DNA of 64,000 nucleotides from Xanthomonas vesicatoria ATCC 35937 (GTDB taxonomy: Bacteria > Pseudomonadota > Gammaproteobacteria > Xanthomonadales > Xanthomonadaceae). The stretch's first letter is position 1. Each line of letters opens with the position of its first letter. Below the pieces are notes generated by a model. That model saw nothing but the letters and a program-made list of their open reading frames with translations, made no database searches and had not been told where the DNA came from. The position numbers were made by a program, and so were the translations under genes. Shown here in pieces: positions 59,779 to 64,000 of the stretch. The stretch spans positions 496,001-560,000 of the forward strand of contig NZ_CP018725.1 in NCBI RefSeq assembly GCF_001908725.1, in the 5' to 3' direction.

Positions 59779-61407
59779 TCAGATATCCGAATGGGCATGC
59801 GGCGGCAGCGCGGCACCGCCGCCACCGACGAAGTGGCGAACCACCGGCGCGCGCTCGCCTTGATGCAATGCGCGGATCTGCTCCTGCAACTGGCGGTCGT
59901 CGCCGGTGACGCGCTCGTGCTGGCGCAGATGTTCCAGCCACGAGGCGACGATGAAATATTCCAGTTGCAAGCCCGGCGTTGCCGCGTCTTCGGCGATGCC
60001 CCAGACCACCGCACCATCACGGCGCCGCGCATTACCCAGTTGCGTCATCAATTGCAGGAAGCTCACACGCGCGTCGGTGGCGATGCGGTATTCCACCGTC
60101 ACCAGCACCGGGCCGCGATCGTGTTCGACCGCATCCGATTGCGGCGGCGTAGGCCAGTGCCCGCCGGGCGCGAGGTCCAGCTGCTCGGTGCCGGCAATAC
60201 GTGCGCGCTTGACCAGCAGTGCTGCGAGCACCGCACCGGCTGCAGCAATCTGCAAGGCGGTCGCGATCGAGGTGCGCTGCGCCAACGCGCCCCAGACCAA
60301 CGAACCCGATGCCATGCCTGCGGAAAACACCACGATATAGAGCGACAACGCACGTGCGCGCACCCATGCCGGCACCGCCGTTTGCGCAGCGATCTGCAAG
60401 GACGACAGCACGGTGATCCAGGCCAGGCCGTTGACCACCATCACCACGCACAGCACGCCGATCTGCCGCGACAGCGCCAGCCCCAACAGCGATGCGGCAC
60501 AGACCAAGGTGGCGACGAACACCAGCAGATCGCGGTCGTAGCGTGCACGCAGGCGTGGGAGCAACAATGCGCCACTGATCGCACCGACACCGATGCAGCC
60601 GAGCAAGATGCCGTAGCTGCCGGCGCCCAGCCGCATGTCACGACGGACCACCAACGGCAACAATGCGGTCAAGGCGCTGGCAAACAGGAAAAACCCGGCG
60701 GCCTTGATCAGTACCGCCTGCAGGCGCCCGGCCCGCGCGGCATAGCGAAGCCCGGCACGCAAGCCCGCGCCGAAGCTCTCCGGCGGCAACGCGGACGCAT
60801 GCACATCGCGACGCCAACGCCACAACACCAGCAGCATCAATCCGAAGGTCACGCCATTGAGCAAGAATGCCCACGGCGGCCCGAATTGCGCCACGATCAA
60901 ACCGCCAACTGCCGGGCCGATCGAGCGAGCGATGTTCATGCCGATCGAATTGAGCGCCACCGCCGAGGCCAGCATTGGCCGCGGCACAAGCTCCGACACG
61001 ATCGCCGCCTGCGCGGGCATCGCCATCGCCGCGCCCATGCCCATCGCAAAGGTCAATGCCACCAGTACCCACGGGGTGAGCAACTGCAGATGCGAAAGCA
61101 AGGCCAACGCGCCGGCTACCAGCAGCATCCAGCCTTGCGTCAGCATCAGGTAGCGACGGCGGTCGACGATGTCGGCCAGCGTGCCGGCCACCAGCGCGAA
61201 CAACACCACCGGCAAGGTGGTGGCCGATTGCACCGCCGCCACCATCAACGGTGAGCCGGTCTGTTCGGCCATCACCCAGGACGCGGCGACATCGTTGATC
61301 CAGGTACCGATATTGCTGCCTAAAATGGCCAGCCACAAGGCACGAAAGATCGGCTCGCGCAGCGGCGCCCAGGCACCACCATCGGCGGGTGCGGCAGAAG
61401 AAGTCAT
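59779..61407 (-). CDS. MFS exporter with C-terminal soluble domain (MFS_3/EntS-like)
   Basis: A 542-residue major facilitator with about twelve helices, then a soluble tail of about 125 residues. Landmarks: LREPIFRALWLAILGSNIGT near the start, LADIVDRRRYLMLTQ between helices 2 and 3 (the MFS loop motif variant), and SLYIVVFSAGMASGSLVWG in helix 10-11. The tail (from about 425) includes VLVTVEYRIATD and QLEYFIVASWLEHLRQHERV, resembling the antibiotic-biosynthesis-monooxygenase-like domain common in this transporter family. ATG 61407 is chosen; the longer frame upstream is antisense-like. Substrate unknown. Confidence 0.85.
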   Translation of the reverse strand: MTSSAAPADGGAWAPLREPIFRALWLAILGSNIGTWINDVAASWVMAEQTGSPLMVAAVQSATTLPVVLFALVAGTLADIVDRRRYLMLTQGWMLLVAGALALLSHLQLLTPWVLVALTFAMGMGAAMAMPAQAAIVSELVPRPMLASAVALNSIGMNIARSIGPAVGGLIVAQFGPPWAFLLNGVTFGLMLLVLWRWRRDVHASALPPESFGAGLRAGLRYAARAGRLQAVLIKAAGFFLFASALTALLPLVVRRDMRLGAGSYGILLGCIGVGAISGALLLPRLRARYDRDLLVFVATLVCAASLLGLALSRQIGVLCVVMVVNGLAWITVLSSLQIAAQTAVPAWVRARALSLYIVVFSAGMASGSLVWGALAQRTSIATALQIAAAGAVLAALLVKRARIAGTEQLDLAPGGHWPTPPQSDAVEHDRGPVLVTVEYRIATDARVSFLQLMTQLGNARRRDGAVVWGIAEDAATPGLQLEYFIVASWLEHLRQHERVTGDDRQLQEQIRALHQGERAPVVRHFVGGGGAALPPHAHSDI

Positions 61408-61492
61408 CGCGGCAAGGCTCCAGTGAACGGGGTGAAACAAACAAGGTGGCGGTATGAGAAGCGCCGGCAGGCGCATCGATACCGTGCCGATT

Positions 61493-63457
61493 TCAGAACG
61501 CGAAACACGCGCAACCCAATGCGCCCCAGAAGCCGCGCAGGTCATCGCTGGGCGCAGCATGCTGCGCTGCGTGTCCATGCGGCCCGTGCGCGCGACAGCC
61601 ATGGCCGTGCGTATGCATCTGCGTGGCGCTGGCAAGCCCGCTGACCGCACCACCCACGTGATAGCCGCCGAAACGGTTGACCGGCGACCAGTCCGGCATC
61701 GCCGGCGGCAAGGTCGGCGCCAGCGATGCAAAATCGCCATCGCCATGCACCACACGCCCACCCAGCACGGTCAGCACGCTGGTGATGTCGGCAATGGCGG
61801 CATCGTCGACGCGGAAGTAGTCATCCGATAGCACGATGAAGTCGGCCAATTGCCCCGTAGCCAGCGTGCCCTTGCGGCTCTCGTCGCCGGAGAACCATGC
61901 ACTGCCCTGCGTCCACAACCGCAACGCCTGCTCACGATCTAACAGGTTCTCTTCGCCGTACAACGCCAGACCGCCTACCGTGCGTCCGGTGACCAACCAT
62001 GACAGCGCCACCCAGGGGTTATAACTGGCCACGCGCGTCGCGTCGGTGCCGGCGCCCACCGGCACGCCGGCGGCCAACATGTGGCGCACCGGCGGCGTGT
62101 GCCGCGCGGCCTGCACGCCATAGCGCTCGACAAACGCTTCGCCCTGATACGCCATGCGGTGTTGCACGGCGATACCACCGTTCAATGCGCGGATGCGGTC
62201 GATATTGCGCGGGGTGATGGTTTCGGCGTGGTCGATGAACCAATGCAGGCCATCGAACGGAATGTCGGCGTTGACCTTTTCGTACACATCGAGAATGCGT
62301 CCAATGCTTTCGTCGTAGGTGGCATGGATACGGAATGGCCAACGCTTTTCGACCAGCAAGCGCACCACCTGCTCCAGCTCGGGCTCCAGTTCCGGCGGCA
62401 GCTCCGGACGCGGCTCGCTGAACTGCTCGAAATCCGCAGCGGAAAACACCAGCATTTCGCCGGCGCCGTTGTGCCGCAGCAGATCGTCGCCCTTACGTAC
62501 CGGCAGCATCTCGGTCCAGCCGCGGAAGTCGTCGACTTCCTTGCCCTTGTTCTGAGTGAACAGGTTGTAGGCGATGCGCACGCTCAATTGATCGGCTGCG
62601 TGCAGCTGTTCGATGACCTGATAGTCCTCCGGATAATTCTGGAAACCACCGCCGGCATCGATTACCGAGGTGATGCCCAGCCGGTTGAGTTCGCGCATGA
62701 AATGACGCGTGGAGTTGGCTTGGTATTCCAGCGGTAGCCGCGGGCCCTTTGCCAGGCTGGCATAGAGAATCAGCGCATTCGGCTTGGCCAGCAGCAAGCC
62801 GGTGGGATTGCCCAGCTTGTCGCGCTCGATGCGCCCGCCGGGCGGGTCCGCAGTGGCCTTGTCATAGCCACAGGCGCGCAAGGCCGCGCGGTTGAGCAAG
62901 GCGCGGTCGTACAGGTGCAACAGAAACACCGGGGTATCCGGCGCGATGGCATTGATCTCGTCCAGGGTCGGCAAGCGCTTCTCGACGAACTGATGCGCGG
63001 TGAATCCACCGACCACACGCACCCATTGCGGCGCGGGCGTGCGGTCAACCTGCGCCTTCAACATCGCCATCGCGTCGGCAAGCGAGCGCACGCCATCCCA
63101 GCGCAGCTCCAGGTTGTAGTTGAGCCCGCCACGAATCAAATGGGTGTGGCTGTCATTGAGGCCGGGCAGCAGGCGTCGGCCTTGTGCATCGATGCTGCGG
63201 GCACCGTTTGCCAGCGCCATGATCTGCACGTCGTCGCCCACCGCCACGATGCGTCCATCGGCCACTGCAATGGCAGTGGCGCTGGGCTGACGGGGATCGA
63301 GCGTGGTGATGCGTGCATTGCGAACAACAAGATCGACCATTGGAGACTTCCTTGAAGCAGACGACGCGCTAGGCAATGCGCCCAACGCAAGACCGGCCGC
63401 GGCGCCCTGCATCCACAGGCGCCGCCCGGCATCGTGATCGTTCGGTGCGCCGCTCAT
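61493..63457 (-). CDS. Exported amidohydrolase (YtcJ/NfdA-like, amidohydrolase family 3)
   Basis: A 654-residue metal-dependent hydrolase. The N-terminus has a twin-arginine-like export signal (GRRLWMQGAAAGLALGALPS). The metal motif is in LNDSHTHLIRGG (about residue 103), with later HATYDESIGR and WFIDHAETITPRNIDRI, and GTDATRVASYNPW near residue 475. The C-terminal 45 residues are rich in His and Cys (MHTHGHGCRAHGPHGHAAQH, ending GALGCACFAF). It overlaps doxX by ATGA and precedes the MFS gene by 85 bp. Substrate cannot be inferred. Confidence 0.85.
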   Translation of the reverse strand: MSGAPNDHDAGRRLWMQGAAAGLALGALPSASSASRKSPMVDLVVRNARITTLDPRQPSATAIAVADGRIVAVGDDVQIMALANGARSIDAQGRRLLPGLNDSHTHLIRGGLNYNLELRWDGVRSLADAMAMLKAQVDRTPAPQWVRVVGGFTAHQFVEKRLPTLDEINAIAPDTPVFLLHLYDRALLNRAALRACGYDKATADPPGGRIERDKLGNPTGLLLAKPNALILYASLAKGPRLPLEYQANSTRHFMRELNRLGITSVIDAGGGFQNYPEDYQVIEQLHAADQLSVRIAYNLFTQNKGKEVDDFRGWTEMLPVRKGDDLLRHNGAGEMLVFSAADFEQFSEPRPELPPELEPELEQVVRLLVEKRWPFRIHATYDESIGRILDVYEKVNADIPFDGLHWFIDHAETITPRNIDRIRALNGGIAVQHRMAYQGEAFVERYGVQAARHTPPVRHMLAAGVPVGAGTDATRVASYNPWVALSWLVTGRTVGGLALYGEENLLDREQALRLWTQGSAWFSGDESRKGTLATGQLADFIVLSDDYFRVDDAAIADITSVLTVLGGRVVHGDGDFASLAPTLPPAMPDWSPVNRFGGYHVGGAVSGLASATQMHTHGHGCRAHGPHGHAAQHAAPSDDLRGFWGALGCACFAF

Positions 63458-63891
63458 GCCGCACTACTCCTGCGCAGCCCATCCAGCGACCACGCGCCAC
63501 CGCCGGCGGCGGCCAAGGCCAGCAACACCAGCAGCCACATCGACGGGTATTCCATGCCACCGTGCATCCAGAACCAGCCCTTGGGCACGGCCACCACGAC
63601 GGTGGTGGCGATGAACACCGCTGCCAGCGCAGCACTGGCGCGCGTCCACAGACCCAGTAACACCGCCAGCCCCGAGAGCGTCTGCACCAACGCCAGCAGC
63701 AACGGCAATGGCGGTACAGACGGAAAGCCGAATTGCTGTAATTCAGCGGCAAACCCGGTCAGTCCCGGTCCACCGAACCATCCCAGCAACTTGCCCAGGC
63801 CATGCGGCAGCAGGAAGCCGCCGCCGGCAATGCGCAGCATCAATAACGCCGCTGCAAGGCCGGCGTGGCCGCGTGGTGCCGGTGCGTTCAA
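63454..63891 (-). CDS. DoxX-family membrane protein
   Basis: A 145-residue four-helix membrane protein of the DoxX/DUF2127-like class: LLMLRIAGGGFLLPHGLGKL (helix 1 with the family's conserved PHG), LLALVQTLSGLAVLLGLWTR (helix 2), AALAAVFIATTVVVAVPKGW (helix 3) and WLLVLLALAAAGGGAWSLDG (helix 4). Overlaps both neighbours by 4 bp (ATGA), so it belongs to one operon with the amidohydrolase. Function of such proteins is mostly unknown; redox or membrane stress roles have been reported for some. Confidence 0.88.
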   Translation of the reverse strand: MNAPAPRGHAGLAAALLMLRIAGGGFLLPHGLGKLLGWFGGPGLTGFAAELQQFGFPSVPPLPLLLALVQTLSGLAVLLGLWTRASAALAAVFIATTVVVAVPKGWFWMHGGMEYPSMWLLVLLALAAAGGGAWSLDGLRRSSAA

Positions 63892-64000
63892 TGTCCGCCT
63901 TCCTGCGCGCCGAACATGGTCTTGGCGTATTGAATGCCGATGCCATAGCCGCCGGCATGCGCACGTGCGATGCCGGTGGTGAGGTCGTAGGTGTCGCTGC
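63888..64000 (-). CDS. C-terminal fragment of unidentified protein (gene continues outside window)
   Basis: The last 36 or so codons of a gene entering from the right. The visible C-terminus reads SDTYDLTTGIARAHAGGYGI then GIQYAKTMFGAQEGGH and stops at a TGA that overlaps the doxX start. Too little is left for a family call; the operon position upstream of doxX and the amidohydrolase suggests joint function. Confidence 0.8.
   Translation of the reverse strand, partial: SDTYDLTTGIARAHAGGYGIGIQYAKTMFGAQEGGH

Overview
The window looks like ordinary chromosomal backbone of a plant-associated gammaproteobacterium of the Xanthomonas type. The sequence is GC-rich and densely coded. It carries a linked zwf-glk-pgl-edd-eda Entner-Doudoroff cluster, a class III (PhaE/PhaC) polyhydroxyalkanoate synthase, an msbA-lpxK pair next to exbB/exbD and comEC, an sdhCDAB operon followed by sdhE, and hairpin-rich intergenic repeats. 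The genus call is an inference from gene order and protein style, not from a database search. I see no prophage, transposase, CRISPR array, integron or antibiotic-resistance island.

Layout. 1-5903: a leftward envelope and uptake operon, comEC, exbB, exbD, msbA, lpxK (the last cut by the window edge), with overlapping start/stop codons. 6285-7349: a lone PRISE-like SDR reductase. 7684-9673: lolC/E and lolD, lipoprotein release. 9697-14303: succinate dehydrogenase (sdhC, D, A, B) with assembly factors on both sides: an SDHAF4-like 56-residue protein upstream, and SdhE plus a YgfX-like membrane protein downstream. ygfZ diverges from this block. 15209-22730: an orphan sugar-ABC ATPase divergent from the Entner-Doudoroff cluster, with a LacI-type operator-like palindrome between them. 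23655-31377: a leftward efflux operon of one lipoprotein adaptor and two different RND pumps, divergent from two small c-type cytochromes (31582-32450). 32547-34251: five tRNA genes, including a tandem duplication of a tRNA-Ala/tRNA-Glu pair. 34390-38628: a lone receiver protein and a very large multi-sensor hybrid histidine kinase. 39212-41904: tex and a small unknown protein. 42093-43304: a DadA-type FAD oxidoreductase. 43495-48081: pssA, phaE, phaC, pspC and an HExxH protein on the minus strand, with 3-hydroxybutyrate dehydrogenase divergent. 48319-54040: a Nudix hydrolase, a DUF1249 protein, and the PEP synthase regulator divergent from PEP synthase, followed by an MscS channel. 54198-57313: orn, tadA, mntR and divergent mntH. 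57667-58659: a Tat-exported alpha/beta hydrolase. 59779-64000: an MFS exporter, a secreted amidohydrolase, DoxX and a truncated gene.

Functional links. Glucose is phosphorylated (Glk), oxidised (Zwf, Pgl) and cleaved (Edd, Eda) to pyruvate and glyceraldehyde-3-phosphate. The dehydrogenase operon is packaged with its flavinylation and assembly factors. PEP synthase sits beside its own kinase/phosphorylase. MntR sits beside the MntH transporter it is expected to repress, with a palindrome between them.

The most unusual feature not explained by genes is a family of roughly 90-110 bp palindromic elements of two types. They occur once at about 22.9 kb, as a pair at about 38.9-39.1 kb, and as an alternating four-copy array at about 59.0-59.6 kb. 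They keep a core sequence while both arms of their stems vary together.
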